Below are positions 8,510 to 18,351 of a DNA stretch of 64,000 nt, in pieces (within the stretch, counting starts at the first letter, position 1; every line of letters begins with the position of its first letter). The notes under the pieces are model-generated. The model made no database searches and was not told the DNA's origin. It saw nothing but the letters and a program-made list of their open reading frames with translations. The translations under genes and the position numbers were made by a program. This stretch comes from an uncultured Tenacibaculum sp. (GTDB lineage: Bacteria; Bacteroidota; Bacteroidia; Flavobacteriales; Flavobacteriaceae), in NCBI GenBank assembly GCA_947498055.1, contig CANMJA010000021.1, positions 1 to 64,000 on the forward strand, in the 5' to 3' direction.

Positions 8510-9934
8510 TTAACAATCTGCTAAACCAACAGTAATAGCTAAACCGCCTTCTGAGGTTTCTTTATAGTTTCTACTCATATCTTTAGCGGTTTCCCACATA
8601 GTTTCTATTACCTTATCTAAAGGTACTATAGCATCACTAGCATCTCTTTCCAAAGCTAATTCGGCAGCATTTATTGCTTTTATAGCTCCCATGGCATTAC
8701 GTTCAATACAAGGTATTTGTACCAAACCTCCAATAGGATCACAAGTTAAGCCCAAATGATGTTCCATAGCTATTTCAGCAGCCTCTAAACATTGTGAAAC
8801 AGTACCCCCTAGTAATTCTGTTAATGCAGCAGCAGCCATAGCAGAAGAAACTCCAATTTCTGCCTGACAACCTCCCATAGCAGCAGAAATAGTAGCATTT
8901 TTCTTAAATATACTACCAATTTCACCAGCAACTAATAAAAACTTTCGAACGTGTTCTATAGTGGCTTCATGGTTTTCTATTACCATATAATACATTAATA
9001 CAGCAGGAATTACACCAGCACTTCCATTTGTAGGAGCGGTAACTACACGACCCAAAGAAGCATTTACTTCATTCACAGATAAAGCAAAGCAGCTAACCCA
9101 TTTTAAAATTTCTCTAAATTTTACTTCAGTAGTTCTTATGCCCGCTAACCATTCTTCTTTGTTAGTGTATTGGGTATCTTTAATTAATTTTTTATGTGTA
9201 GAAAAAGCTCTACGTTTTACTTTTAATCCACCAGGTAAAATACCTTCAGTATGACAACCAATGTACATACATTCTAACATAGTATCCCAAATTCCATCTA
9301 ATTTAGTATAGATTTCATTTTCCATTTTTAAAACAAGTTCATTTTCAAAAACAATTTCAGAAATCGTTTTCGTGTATTGTTTACAATAGTTTTCTAAATC
9401 GATCGCTTTATTAATAGGATAAGGAAATTGATGGTCGATTTCTTTTTTTTCAGTTAAAGGAGTATCCTCTTGTATTACAAAACCGCCACCAATAGAATAA
9501 AAAGTTTCCGAAGAAATTTCTATTTGACTACTATTAAAAGCTCTAAAAGTAAGTCCGTTAGAATGAAAAGGAAGAAAATCTCTGTTAAAAACAATATGTT
9601 CTAACAAAAAGTTAATTTCTTTTTCTTTATTAAATAAAATAGTCTCAGTACTCTTAATTTGGTCAATTATTAAGTCAATATTTTCAATAGGAATGAATTC
9701 AGGATCGGTACCACTTAATCCTAGTAATATCGCTAAATCTGTAGCATGCCCTTTTCCTGTTAAAGATAAAGAACCATATAAATCTACTTTAATAGCAGTA
9801 GTTTTTTCAAATAAATGATTCTTTTTAAGTTTTTTAATCCATTCTTGAGCAGCTCTCCAAGGACCCAAAGTATGAGAGCTAGAAGGACCCACTCCAATTT
9901 TTAACATGTCGAAGACACTAATAAATTGAGACAT
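8510..9934 (-). CDS. sdaA: L-serine ammonia-lyase (iron-sulfur type)
   Basis: The 474-residue single-chain L-serine dehydratase converts serine to pyruvate and ammonia with a [4Fe-4S] cluster rather than PLP. The beta-domain signature KIGVGPSSSHTLGPWRAA is at about residues 12-29. The alpha domain holds CHTEGILPGGLK, APTNGSAGVIPAVL, GGCQAEIGVSSAMAAAAL and LTCDPIGGLVQIPCIERN, which include the cluster cysteines. The protein ends in ...GLADC; in type II enzymes (known from the Legionella structure) a C-terminal Cys folds back into the active site as the fourth cluster ligand. Length and motifs are complete. Confidence 0.96.
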   Translation of the reverse strand: MSQFISVFDMLKIGVGPSSSHTLGPWRAAQEWIKKLKKNHLFEKTTAIKVDLYGSLSLTGKGHATDLAILLGLSGTDPEFIPIENIDLIIDQIKSTETILFNKEKEINFLLEHIVFNRDFLPFHSNGLTFRAFNSSQIEISSETFYSIGGGFVIQEDTPLTEKKEIDHQFPYPINKAIDLENYCKQYTKTISEIVFENELVLKMENEIYTKLDGIWDTMLECMYIGCHTEGILPGGLKVKRRAFSTHKKLIKDTQYTNKEEWLAGIRTTEVKFREILKWVSCFALSVNEVNASLGRVVTAPTNGSAGVIPAVLMYYMVIENHEATIEHVRKFLLVAGEIGSIFKKNATISAAMGGCQAEIGVSSAMAAAALTELLGGTVSQCLEAAEIAMEHHLGLTCDPIGGLVQIPCIERNAMGAIKAINAAELALERDASDAIVPLDKVIETMWETAKDMSRNYKETSEGGLAITVGLADC

Positions 9935-9960
9935 AAATTTGTTGTTTGTTATTGCAAAAA

Positions 9961-9994
9961 TAACAAAACCTGTATTGGTTAAATACAGGTTTTT
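9961..9994 (-). terminator. Hairpin between the DUF2853 gene and sdaA
   Basis: AAAACCTGTAT (9965-9975) pairs with ATACAGGTTTT (9983-9993). On the minus strand it would end the DUF2853 transcript, although the T-run is only the four bases of the stem itself. Probably a terminator that separates it from sdaA. Confidence 0.55.
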
Positions 9995-10022
9995 AAATTT
10001 ATTATACTAAGTATGGTTTTCA

Positions 10023-10364
10023 TTACAATCCGTAAACCGACTCTTTGTTAAATTTCTTTGTTAAAAGGTAATAAACAACAGCACGATATTTACTTCTTTC
10101 AGATTTACCAATTTGTTCTAAAACTTCCGTAATAGCTTCGTCTAAACTAGGGCTATCTGCTAAGCCTAACTTTTTAATTAAAAAGTTTTTCTTTACAGTT
10201 TCACATTCTTTAGGATCGCTTCCAGAAACTGTTTCAGCATCTCTTTTGTAAATAGAAGGTCCTAATCCTTTAGTTACTGCTTTTAATAAATCTGCATCAA
10301 ACTTTAAATCTTTTTTGTTCATAAAGTTTTGGTACAGCTCTACTTTCTCATCAAATTTGCTCAT
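10023..10364 (-). CDS. DUF2853 family protein
   Basis: This 113-residue soluble protein matches the DUF2853 family by eye: the N-terminal MSKFDEKVELYQNFM helix, a middle segment with SGSDPKECETVKKNFLIKKL, and a C-terminal helix ending in YYLLTKKFNKESVYGL. The family is small, single-domain and of unknown function, common in marine bacteria. There is no signal peptide or membrane segment. The gene is divergent from the TPR protein across 199 bp. Confidence 0.8.
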   Translation of the reverse strand: MSKFDEKVELYQNFMNKKDLKFDADLLKAVTKGLGPSIYKRDAETVSGSDPKECETVKKNFLIKKLGLADSPSLDEAITEVLEQIGKSERSKYRAVVYYLLTKKFNKESVYGL

Positions 10365-10563
10365 AATTTTTTATATTAGTTAACTTGTCTTTTGACGTTT
10401 CCCAAATATAGAAAAATAATTAGGGAAATCAAACCAATTAAAGGCAATGATTTATAAGTATATAGTATGTTTTGTTAATTAGTTTGTTGAAAACTAATTT
10501 TTTTTTATGTATATAAAAAAGCTTCTTGTAGTAGATTTATGTAGTAATTCAAATTTAAAGTAA

Positions 10564-11931
10564 ATGTCTTTATCGAAGTTTGAGTCCATGTTGAAAACCA
10601 ATAATGTGTATTTTTTTGATGCTGTTGAATTTGAAAATATAATTCAACACTACTTAAATATCGGAAAACATGCATTAGCTAAAAAAGCAATTCAATTAGG
10701 TTTAGAACAACATCCTAATAATATTTCACTTAAACTTTTTAAAGTAGAGGTTTTTATTTTTGAAGATAAATATGAATCTGCAGTTAATTTAATTTCACAA
10801 ATAGAAGCAGTTGCTCCTAACAATGATGAGGTTTTTATACAAAAAGCAACAATTTTATCAAAACGCAGAAAACACAAAGAGGCAATTGAAATTTTAAAAG
10901 AATCCTTGAATTTTGTGGAAGATCCAGTAGATATTTGGGCGATGATTGGAATGGAATATTTGTATTTAGACGATTATGAGAATGCGCAGCTAAATTTTGC
11001 AAAATGTATAGATGTTGATTATGAAGATTATTCTTCATTGTATAATATTGTTTATTGTTTTGAAATGCAAGAAGACTATGAAGCTTCTATACGTTTTTTA
11101 AAAAAATACATAGATAAAAACCCTTATAGCGAAGTTGCTTGGCACCAATTAGGAAAGCAATATTTTGAAACAGAAAAATTTGAAGATGCTTTAAAAGCTT
11201 TTGAATATGCAGTTTTAGTAGACGAAACGTTTATTGGAGGGTATTTAGAAAAAGCGAAAACACTTGAAAAACTTCATTTATATGAAGAAGCAATAGAGAA
11301 TTATATAATAACTTTAGAATTAGATGATCCAACAGCATACGCTTACATTAGAATAGGAGAATGTTATGAGAAAATGGAAGCTCCAGGAACAGCTATAGAA
11401 TATTATAAAAAGGCAGTTTATGAAGATCCTTTGTTAGATAGAGCTTGGTTATTGTTAACAGACATATATTTTAACGGAGAAAATTTTCATAAAGCAATAT
11501 ATTACATTAATAAAGCATTGCATATAGATGATTCTAACCCTTTATATTGGAGGAAATATGCAGAAATTAATATGGAACTTCATTTTTATGAAGAAGCAGT
11601 AAGAGCTTTTAAAACATGTATTAATTTAGGAGATATAGAAATAGAAATTTATATTGCTTTAGCAGATGTTCTTTTATTTTTAGGAGATTTTACAGATGCT
11701 ATTGATATTCTTTTAAGAGCTAACAATACTTACAGAGAATTTGCAGAAATTGAATATCGATTGTTTGGCTTATTAATGATTAATAATGATAAAGACCGCG
11801 CATTATCTCATTTAGAAAAAGGATTAAATATAGATTTTGAACATCATAAAATTATTGAAGAACTATTTCCAACAGTGAGTAATAATGAAGATATTCAAAA
11901 AATAATTCTCAATTATCAGGCAATAAACTAA
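10564..11931 (+). CDS. Tetratricopeptide repeat protein
   Basis: The 455-residue cytoplasmic protein consists almost wholly of about 12 TPR units of 34 residues. Typical units are AWHQLGKQYFETEKFEDALK near residue 198, AYIRIGECYEKMEAPGTAIE near 260, and YWRKYAEINMELHFYEEAVR near 330. No enzymatic domain is attached and there is no signal peptide. It is probably a protein-interaction scaffold. It is widely conserved among Flavobacteria in my recollection, but its partner is unknown. Confidence 0.88.
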   Translation: MSLSKFESMLKTNNVYFFDAVEFENIIQHYLNIGKHALAKKAIQLGLEQHPNNISLKLFKVEVFIFEDKYESAVNLISQIEAVAPNNDEVFIQKATILSKRRKHKEAIEILKESLNFVEDPVDIWAMIGMEYLYLDDYENAQLNFAKCIDVDYEDYSSLYNIVYCFEMQEDYEASIRFLKKYIDKNPYSEVAWHQLGKQYFETEKFEDALKAFEYAVLVDETFIGGYLEKAKTLEKLHLYEEAIENYIITLELDDPTAYAYIRIGECYEKMEAPGTAIEYYKKAVYEDPLLDRAWLLLTDIYFNGENFHKAIYYINKALHIDDSNPLYWRKYAEINMELHFYEEAVRAFKTCINLGDIEIEIYIALADVLLFLGDFTDAIDILLRANNTYREFAEIEYRLFGLLMINNDKDRALSHLEKGLNIDFEHHKIIEELFPTVSNNEDIQKIILNYQAIN

Positions 11932-12009
11932 ATTTCAGAGCACTTTTTTAAAATATTTTTGTTTTTAAATAGTTGTTTTTCAGTAATATTTACTTTTTTG
12001 TTAGCACCC

Positions 12010-12057
12010 TACTTTTAGGTAAGTACTTTCCTAAAGTAAGTAGAATGCATAAATTTG
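12010..12057 (+). promoter_or_regulatory. Promoter with inverted-repeat operator, far upstream of the NmrA gene
   Basis: A -7 element TAAATTTG is at 12050-12057. Directly upstream is an imperfect inverted repeat, ACTTTTAGG (12011-12019) and CCTAAAGT (12030-12037), enclosing the palindrome AAGTACTT, with a further AAGTAAGTA-like half-site. This is the geometry of a repressor site over a -33 region, of a kind I associate with HxlR-type regulators next to NmrA/quinone-reductase genes. The NmrA gene starts only 328 bp further on and no regulator gene is present, so the target is uncertain. Confidence 0.35.
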
Positions 12058-12148
12058 TATACAACAGATACAATATTCAAATTAAAATTTTACATGTTAT
12101 CTAATAAACCTGAGTTCAATTTATATTGAATTGTTTTAAAACTAAAAT

Positions 12149-12250
12149 GTCACATCGAGTGATTTTTCAGACTAGAAGGAAGAAAAATAGTATCGAGATG
12201 TTATCGAACAGTTTCAGATACATCTTCATATTGTAGACACTCAAAATGAT
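12149..12250. repeat. Possible genus-type intergenic repeat
   Basis: The 453-bp gap before 12385 has no gene. Its middle holds TCACATCGAGTG (near 12150) and TATCGAGATG (12191-12200), fragments that resemble a dispersed intergenic repeat I recall from Flavobacteriaceae genomes. It sits between the promoter at 12050 and the NmrA gene and may have been inserted there. Copy number cannot be tested here. Confidence 0.3.
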
Positions 12251-12384
12251 AATCAATGATTTAAAAACTAATTTTTAGTTATAATAATAGGAATCAGGTT
12301 ACTAATAATTATAAACTAGTTTTTCTTTTAATAAGAATTACAAAGTAAAATACTATAGAATATATTGTATTATAAATTCTAAAA

Positions 12385-13260
12385 ATGGGAAAAAAAATAT
12401 TTATTTCAGGAGCTACAGGTTTTCAAGGAAGTGCAATGGTTAAAGAAGTATTATCTAAAGGTAATACTGTAACTTCAGTAACTTCATCAGAAGAAAAAGA
12501 GGTTTCTACTAATACTATAGAAATAATAAAAGGAAGTTTTGAAAACAAAGAGTCAATAAAAAAAGCATTAAAAAATGTAGAAGCAGGGGTGTTTACTATG
12601 CCTTTATTATTTGACATAGAGAAGGCGAAAGAATATACAACGAATTTTGTAGAGGCAGCCAAAGAAGAAGAGATACCATTGGTAGTATATAATGCATCTT
12701 TCGATTTACCTTCTGAAAAAACAGGCTTTTTAGCATTAGACATGAAGCTAGAAATAAAAAAAATATTAGATGCCTCTAAATTAAATGTGATCACATTAGT
12801 ACCAGATCTATACATAGATAATATTGCTGCTCCTTGGTCTATTCCGGTTTTACATGAGCATAGTATAGTTCCTTATCCTATAAAACCTGGAAAAAAATTA
12901 CCTTGGATTAGTCATCACGATTTAGCTAAGCATGTAAGTTCTGCAATAGAGAAACCAGCCTTAGCAGGAGAAATATTGCCGATAAGAAGTGGTTTGTTTT
13001 CTGGAGAAGAGATTAGTGAAGCAATTGCAGAAGAGTTAGGTAAACCTTTGAATTTTGTTAGTGTTTCACCAAATGATTTTGAACAGCAATTAGTACCTTC
13101 TTTTGGAGCATTAGCAGGAAAAGAAATTTCTAATTTATATAGATACGTAGAATCTAATAGAGAAGCATTAACTCAAAAAAGTTTCTTAGAGAGTCAAGAA
13201 AAATTAGGAGTAACTCCTGAGAGCTTAAAAGATTGGGTAAAATCTGTAAACTGGAAATGA
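12385..13260 (+). CDS. NmrA-like NAD(P)-binding protein
   Basis: The 291-residue protein is an atypical short-chain dehydrogenase of the NmrA/quinone-reductase-2 type. The nucleotide-binding GATGFQGSAMVKEVL loop is at about residues 9-23, and a short strand-turn after it (VTSVTSSEEKE) stands where NADP selectivity is set. It lacks the YxxxK pair of classical SDRs, as usual in this family of redox sensors or quinone reductases. It probably shares a transcript with the DsbA-like gene 31 bp downstream. Substrate unknown. Confidence 0.82.
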   Translation: MGKKIFISGATGFQGSAMVKEVLSKGNTVTSVTSSEEKEVSTNTIEIIKGSFENKESIKKALKNVEAGVFTMPLLFDIEKAKEYTTNFVEAAKEEEIPLVVYNASFDLPSEKTGFLALDMKLEIKKILDASKLNVITLVPDLYIDNIAAPWSIPVLHEHSIVPYPIKPGKKLPWISHHDLAKHVSSAIEKPALAGEILPIRSGLFSGEEISEAIAEELGKPLNFVSVSPNDFEQQLVPSFGALAGKEISNLYRYVESNREALTQKSFLESQEKLGVTPESLKDWVKSVNWK

Positions 13261-13291
13261 AGTTAATCCATATAAATTCTAGCTTTTAACG

Positions 13292-14110
13292 ATGTTAATA
13301 AAGAAATATATACCATTGTTTTTTGCTGTTATTTGTAGTGTGAATTGTTATTCTCAACAAAAAGAAATAATGAATAAAAATGAAAAAACAGGGATAGTTT
13401 GCAGCCCTGAAGATGGAAATTGTAAAGTGGTAGAAAAAGAAACTTTTAGTAACTTAAAAGAAGAAAGAAGTACTAAAAATATGCCTAAACTTATTTATTA
13501 CTATGACGCACTCTGTGGTTGGTGTTATGGTTTTTCTTCTGTAATGGATAAAATGGCAGAAAAGTATGAAGATAAACTAGAAATAGAGGTAGTAAGTGGA
13601 GGGCTGTTTATAGGAAGAAGAATTGGTAAAATAAATGAAGTAGCGGGTTATATTAAGCAAGGAGCTTACAGATTAGTAGAGGAGAGAACAGGAGTAAATT
13701 TTGGAGAAGAGTTTTTGCGTATTTTGTTTGGTAGTGGAGATATGTTATTAGATTCCTTATACCCATCCATAGCGCTTTGTATAGTAAAAGATAAAATTCC
13801 AGAGAAACAATTTGAATTTGCAGAACTTTTATTGGCGGCTTTTTATAAAGATGGGTTAAGTACAGATAATATAGATGGTTATGTAAAGTATGTAGAAAAA
13901 ATTGGTTTAGATAAAGAGGTGTTTAAAACAAGTATGAAATTATTGAAGTATAAAGAAGCTGCTTTACAAGAATTTAATAGTTTTAAAAGCAAAGGTTTAA
14001 AAGGAATGCCTACTTTAATTTTAGAGAAAGATGGGCAACAACAATTAATATGTAGTGGGTATTTAAGTTTTAAAGAATTAGATATAAAATTACAAGAGAA
14101 ACTTAAATAA
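13292..14110 (+). CDS. DsbA-family thioredoxin-fold protein, exported
   Basis: The 272-residue product has an N-terminal signal segment (about residues 5-20) and a linker of some 50 residues with two Cys. The DsbA-type fold follows: the active site CGWCYGF near residue 75 and the cis-proline strand KGMPTLILEKDG near residue 235. Between them lies the helical insertion typical of FrnE/DsbA-like oxidoreductases. The linker could instead be a long leader in front of a cytoplasmic start at the internal Met before PKLIYYYDALCGWC. It is likely a thiol-disulfide oxidoreductase paired with the NmrA-like protein upstream. Confidence 0.82.
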   Translation: MLIKKYIPLFFAVICSVNCYSQQKEIMNKNEKTGIVCSPEDGNCKVVEKETFSNLKEERSTKNMPKLIYYYDALCGWCYGFSSVMDKMAEKYEDKLEIEVVSGGLFIGRRIGKINEVAGYIKQGAYRLVEERTGVNFGEEFLRILFGSGDMLLDSLYPSIALCIVKDKIPEKQFEFAELLLAAFYKDGLSTDNIDGYVKYVEKIGLDKEVFKTSMKLLKYKEAALQEFNSFKSKGLKGMPTLILEKDGQQQLICSGYLSFKELDIKLQEKLK

Positions 14111-14204
14111 CGAGATTTTGATGTAAATAAGGATTTTAACTTTTTATCATCTGTTTTTCACTTTAAATAAGTACTGAAAATCAATCATAATACCCTAAAT
14201 TTAA

Positions 14205-14253
14205 AAAATCCAAAGCTCTTTTAAAACTTAAAAGTACTTTGGATTGTTTTTTT
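14205..14253 (+). terminator. Terminator after the DsbA-like gene
   Basis: AATCCAAAG (14207-14215) pairs with CTTTGGATT (14237-14245); the loop contains a second small stem, and a T-run follows at 14247-14253. It lies between two convergent genes. Confidence 0.75.
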
Positions 14254-14285
14254 CAAAAACTATTTGTTTAAAAAGGTAATTTCCT

Positions 14286-16019
14286 TTAGTCAAGATATTT
14301 TCGTTTCCAAAGCTGTTGAATACATATAGTACAAACAATAGCACTAAAACTTAACAGTATTGCATTGGTTGTTTTTCCATAAATCCAATTACCAGTAGCA
14401 AATAAAAAACTATAAACACCAAATGTACCTATTAAAAAAGCGGCTATTTTAGGACCTATATTTTTAAATTTACTTTCATTTCCAAATAATAAAGAGTTAA
14501 AGTTATCAAGTGTGTTTTTATCAGAAGGCTTGGTTAATAAAGTCACTATAATCCATCCAAAAGTAGTAATAATTACCCCAATTATTAATTGCCAATGTCC
14601 TGCAATTTCAAACAAAGGAACCTCTAGTTTACCATTAATAAAAAAGACAAAAGCAATAATAAAAGAAATAGCCATTGCAGCAATTTCACTTAAAGGGTTA
14701 ATTCGATGCCAAAACCAACGTAGAATAAATAAAAGACCAGTACCTGCACCAATTTGTAGTAACAAATCAAATACGTCTTTTGCAGATTTAAGGTAAAAAG
14801 AAAATAGAGCAGCACAAACCATTAATATAACAGTAGAGATTCTACCCACAATTACTTTTTGTTTTTCAGAAGCTTCCGTATTTATAAAACGACTATAGAA
14901 ATCATTAACAATATAAGAACTTCCCCAGTTTAGTTGTGTAGAAATAGTACTCATAAATGCAGCAATTAGTGAGGTTAATACAATACCTAACAATCCTGCA
15001 GGTAAATAAGTCATCATAGCAGCATAAGCAACATCATGTCCTTGCATATCTTTTGTTAAATTTGGGAAAGCAGTATTCATGCTGTCTAAACTTGGAAAAA
15101 TAACTAAGGATGCTAAACCTACTAATATCCATGGCCACGGACGTAAAGCATAATGTGCAAAGTTGAAAAATAAAGTAGCCCATGTAGCATTTTTTTCATC
15201 TTTAGCAGCTAGCATTCTTTGCGCAATATAACCACCACCACCAGGCTCAGCACCAGGATACCAAGTACTCCACCATTGTACTGCAAAAGGAATAATAACC
15301 AAGGTAATTAAAGTTTCTGTATTTGAAAAATTAGGTAGCATATTTAGTTTTGTACTTACTGTTGGTTGCGATAATAAATTATCTAATCCGCCAATCTCTG
15401 GTAAGTTTAATATATATATGGTAGCCCATACAGAACCCACCATTGCTATAATAAACTGAACAAAATCGGTTAGTAATACACCTTTTAACCCACCTAAAGA
15501 AGAATATATAACCACAATAATAGAAGAGTAAATTAACATTTCACTCTGTGATATTCCTAATAAAATAGAAGCAATCTTTGCACCAGCCAAACAAACACCA
15601 GCCATGGTGATAACATTAAAGATAACGCCTAAATAAATAGCCCTGAAACCTCTTAGAAAACCAGCAGCTTTTCCAGAATAACGTAGTTCATAAAATTCTA
15701 AGTCTGTAGTAATACCCGATTTTCTCCAAAGTTTAGCATAAAAAAAAACAGTTAACATACCAGTAAGTAACATCGCCCACCATACCCAATTACCAGAAAC
15801 ACCATTTTTTCTCACTAATTCTGTTACTAAACCAGGAGTGTCTGCAGCAAAAGTAGTAGCTACCATAGAAACTCCCAATAACCACCAAGGCATATTTCTA
15901 CCAGATAAAAAGAATTCAGAACTATTTTTTCCTGCCGATTTAGAAGCTTTGATACCAATAAATAACGAAATAATAAAAAATAATATTATAATAGAATAAT
16001 CTAGTAGTGTAAGTTGCAT
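14286..16019 (-). CDS. Sodium:solute symporter (SSS family)
   Basis: The 577-residue membrane protein has about 14 predicted hydrophobic helices in the LeuT-like arrangement of the sodium/solute symporter family. The first helix is followed by GRNMPWWLLGVSMVATTFAADTP (Na-binding region, residues 40-62). The SSS signature region around residues 170-190 reads YSSLGGLKGVLLTDFVQF. The WYPGAEPGGGGYIAQRMLAA stretch near residue 258 is typical of the Bacteroidetes subfamily often annotated as Na/galactose-type. The transported solute cannot be told. It is monocistronic and divergent from pfkA. Confidence 0.9.
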   Translation of the reverse strand: MQLTLLDYSIIILFFIISLFIGIKASKSAGKNSSEFFLSGRNMPWWLLGVSMVATTFAADTPGLVTELVRKNGVSGNWVWWAMLLTGMLTVFFYAKLWRKSGITTDLEFYELRYSGKAAGFLRGFRAIYLGVIFNVITMAGVCLAGAKIASILLGISQSEMLIYSSIIVVIYSSLGGLKGVLLTDFVQFIIAMVGSVWATIYILNLPEIGGLDNLLSQPTVSTKLNMLPNFSNTETLITLVIIPFAVQWWSTWYPGAEPGGGGYIAQRMLAAKDEKNATWATLFFNFAHYALRPWPWILVGLASLVIFPSLDSMNTAFPNLTKDMQGHDVAYAAMMTYLPAGLLGIVLTSLIAAFMSTISTQLNWGSSYIVNDFYSRFINTEASEKQKVIVGRISTVILMVCAALFSFYLKSAKDVFDLLLQIGAGTGLLFILRWFWHRINPLSEIAAMAISFIIAFVFFINGKLEVPLFEIAGHWQLIIGVIITTFGWIIVTLLTKPSDKNTLDNFNSLLFGNESKFKNIGPKIAAFLIGTFGVYSFLFATGNWIYGKTTNAILLSFSAIVCTICIQQLWKRKYLD

Positions 16020-16125
16020 AGTATAGGTTTGATTGCTAAATTAACTAAATATTTTAAAACGTTATATATTCGTGAAAGTCGAAAACGATTTCGCATTTTT
16101 ATAGGAAATAGTTGTAAATAATAAG

Positions 16126-16133
16126 TAAATTTG
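16126..16133 (+). promoter_or_regulatory. -7 promoter element of pfkA
   Basis: TAAATTTG fits the Bacteroidetes TAnnTTTG consensus exactly and ends 11 bp before the pfkA ATG, giving a very short leader. No clear -33 TTG at ideal spacing was found. Confidence 0.5.
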
Positions 16134-16144
16134 GTATTAGATTT

Positions 16145-17131
16145 ATGAGCAAAAAAATTAAAAAAATAGCAGTAATGACTTCTGGGGGAGATTCTCCTGG
16201 AATGAACGCGGCCATACGTTCTGTAGTTAGAGCGTGTGCATATTATAGAACAGAATGTGTCGGTATTTACAGAGGATATCAAGGAATGATTGAGGGAGAT
16301 TTTGTTACAATGTCTGCCAGAAGTGTAAATAATATAATTAATAAAGGAGGTACTATATTAAAATCTGCAAGATCTAAAGATTTTAGAACCAAAGAAGGTC
16401 GAAAGCAAGCATTTGAAAATCTGAAAGAACACGAAATTGACGGATTAGTAGTAATAGGAGGTGATGGATCTTTTACTGGTGGTGTTGTTTTTAATAAAGA
16501 ATATGGTTTTCCAGTAATAGGAATTCCAGGTACTATTGATAATGATATATACGGTACCTCGCACACATTAGGGTACGATACAGCTTTAAATACGGCTATG
16601 GAAGCCATAGATAAGATAAGGGATACTGCTTCTTCACATAATAGACTGTTTTTTGTGGAAGTTATGGGAAGAGATGCTGGTTTTATTGCTTTAAATGCTG
16701 GAGTTGGAGCAGGAGCAGAAGAAATTTTAATTCCTGAAGAAAACTTAGGATTAGAAAGAATGCTAGAATCTTTAAAAAAGAGTAGAAGATCTGGTAAATC
16801 ATCAAGTATAGTTGTGGTTGCTGAAGGAGATAAATCGGGAAAAAATGTGTATGAATTGGCAAATTATGTAGAAGAAAATATGCCCGAATATGAAGTTAGA
16901 GTATCTGTTTTAGGACATATGCAACGAGGAGGTTCACCAAGCTGTTTTGATAGAGTTTTAGCATCTAGATTAGGAGTGAAATCTGTTGAATTACTAATAG
17001 ACGGAAAATCTAATTTAATGGTAGGTTTAAAAAACAATGAAGTATTAGCAACCGATTTAGAAAAAGCGATTAAAGGACAACATTCAATAAATAAAGAGTT
17101 ATTAAGGGTTTCTGATATAATGACTACTTAG
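16145..17131 (+). CDS. pfkA: ATP-dependent 6-phosphofructokinase
   Basis: This 328-residue enzyme phosphorylates fructose 6-phosphate in glycolysis. The ATP loop TSGGDSPGMNAAIR is at about residues 12-25. GGDGSF near residue 105 has Gly, not Asp, after the catalytic-loop Asp, which marks the ATP rather than pyrophosphate enzyme. The catalytic PGTIDNDIYGT motif is near residue 128, and the substrate-binding MGRDAGFIAL and GHMQRGGSPS segments are present. Length is standard. The gap gene starts 49 bp downstream and is probably co-transcribed, joining two consecutive glycolytic functions. Confidence 0.97.
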   Translation: MSKKIKKIAVMTSGGDSPGMNAAIRSVVRACAYYRTECVGIYRGYQGMIEGDFVTMSARSVNNIINKGGTILKSARSKDFRTKEGRKQAFENLKEHEIDGLVVIGGDGSFTGGVVFNKEYGFPVIGIPGTIDNDIYGTSHTLGYDTALNTAMEAIDKIRDTASSHNRLFFVEVMGRDAGFIALNAGVGAGAEEILIPEENLGLERMLESLKKSRRSGKSSSIVVVAEGDKSGKNVYELANYVEENMPEYEVRVSVLGHMQRGGSPSCFDRVLASRLGVKSVELLIDGKSNLMVGLKNNEVLATDLEKAIKGQHSINKELLRVSDIMTT

Positions 17132-17165
17132 AATAATATAATAATAGAAATACAAACAACACTAG

Positions 17166-18173
<1,008 letters not shown>

Positions 18174-18195
18174 TAGAAGAAAGTACATAAAAATA

Positions 18196-18229
18196 AAAAA
18201 GAGACTTCCATATAGGAAGTCTTTTTTTA
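18196..18229 (+). terminator. Terminator of the pfkA-gap transcript
   Basis: AGACTTCC (18202-18209) and GGAAGTCT (18215-18222) form a stem with loop ATATA, followed by seven T. Confidence 0.88.
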
Positions 18230-18322
18230 TGCTAAAAAAGCAAATAAAGATAGAACAGTATCGAATATGAATTAAAAGGTATCGATTCTTTCTTGGTGTA
18301 TTATTAAAGTATAGATCCCCTA

Positions 18323-18330
18323 TATCTTTG
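18323..18330 (+). promoter_or_regulatory. -7 promoter element of the LipL32-like gene
   Basis: TATCTTTG matches TAnnTTTG exactly. It overlaps a possible TTG start at 18328 and immediately precedes an ATG at 18331, so transcription should begin near 18337. The functional start must therefore be the later ATG at 18352. Confidence 0.6.
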
Positions 18331-18351
18331 ATGAAAAATAAATCAATTATA

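Noticed and set aside
18328..18351. TTG or ATG starts for the LipL32-like gene at 18328/18331
   Set aside because: They overlap or directly abut an exact TAnnTTTG promoter element, and the signal peptide is canonical only from 18352.
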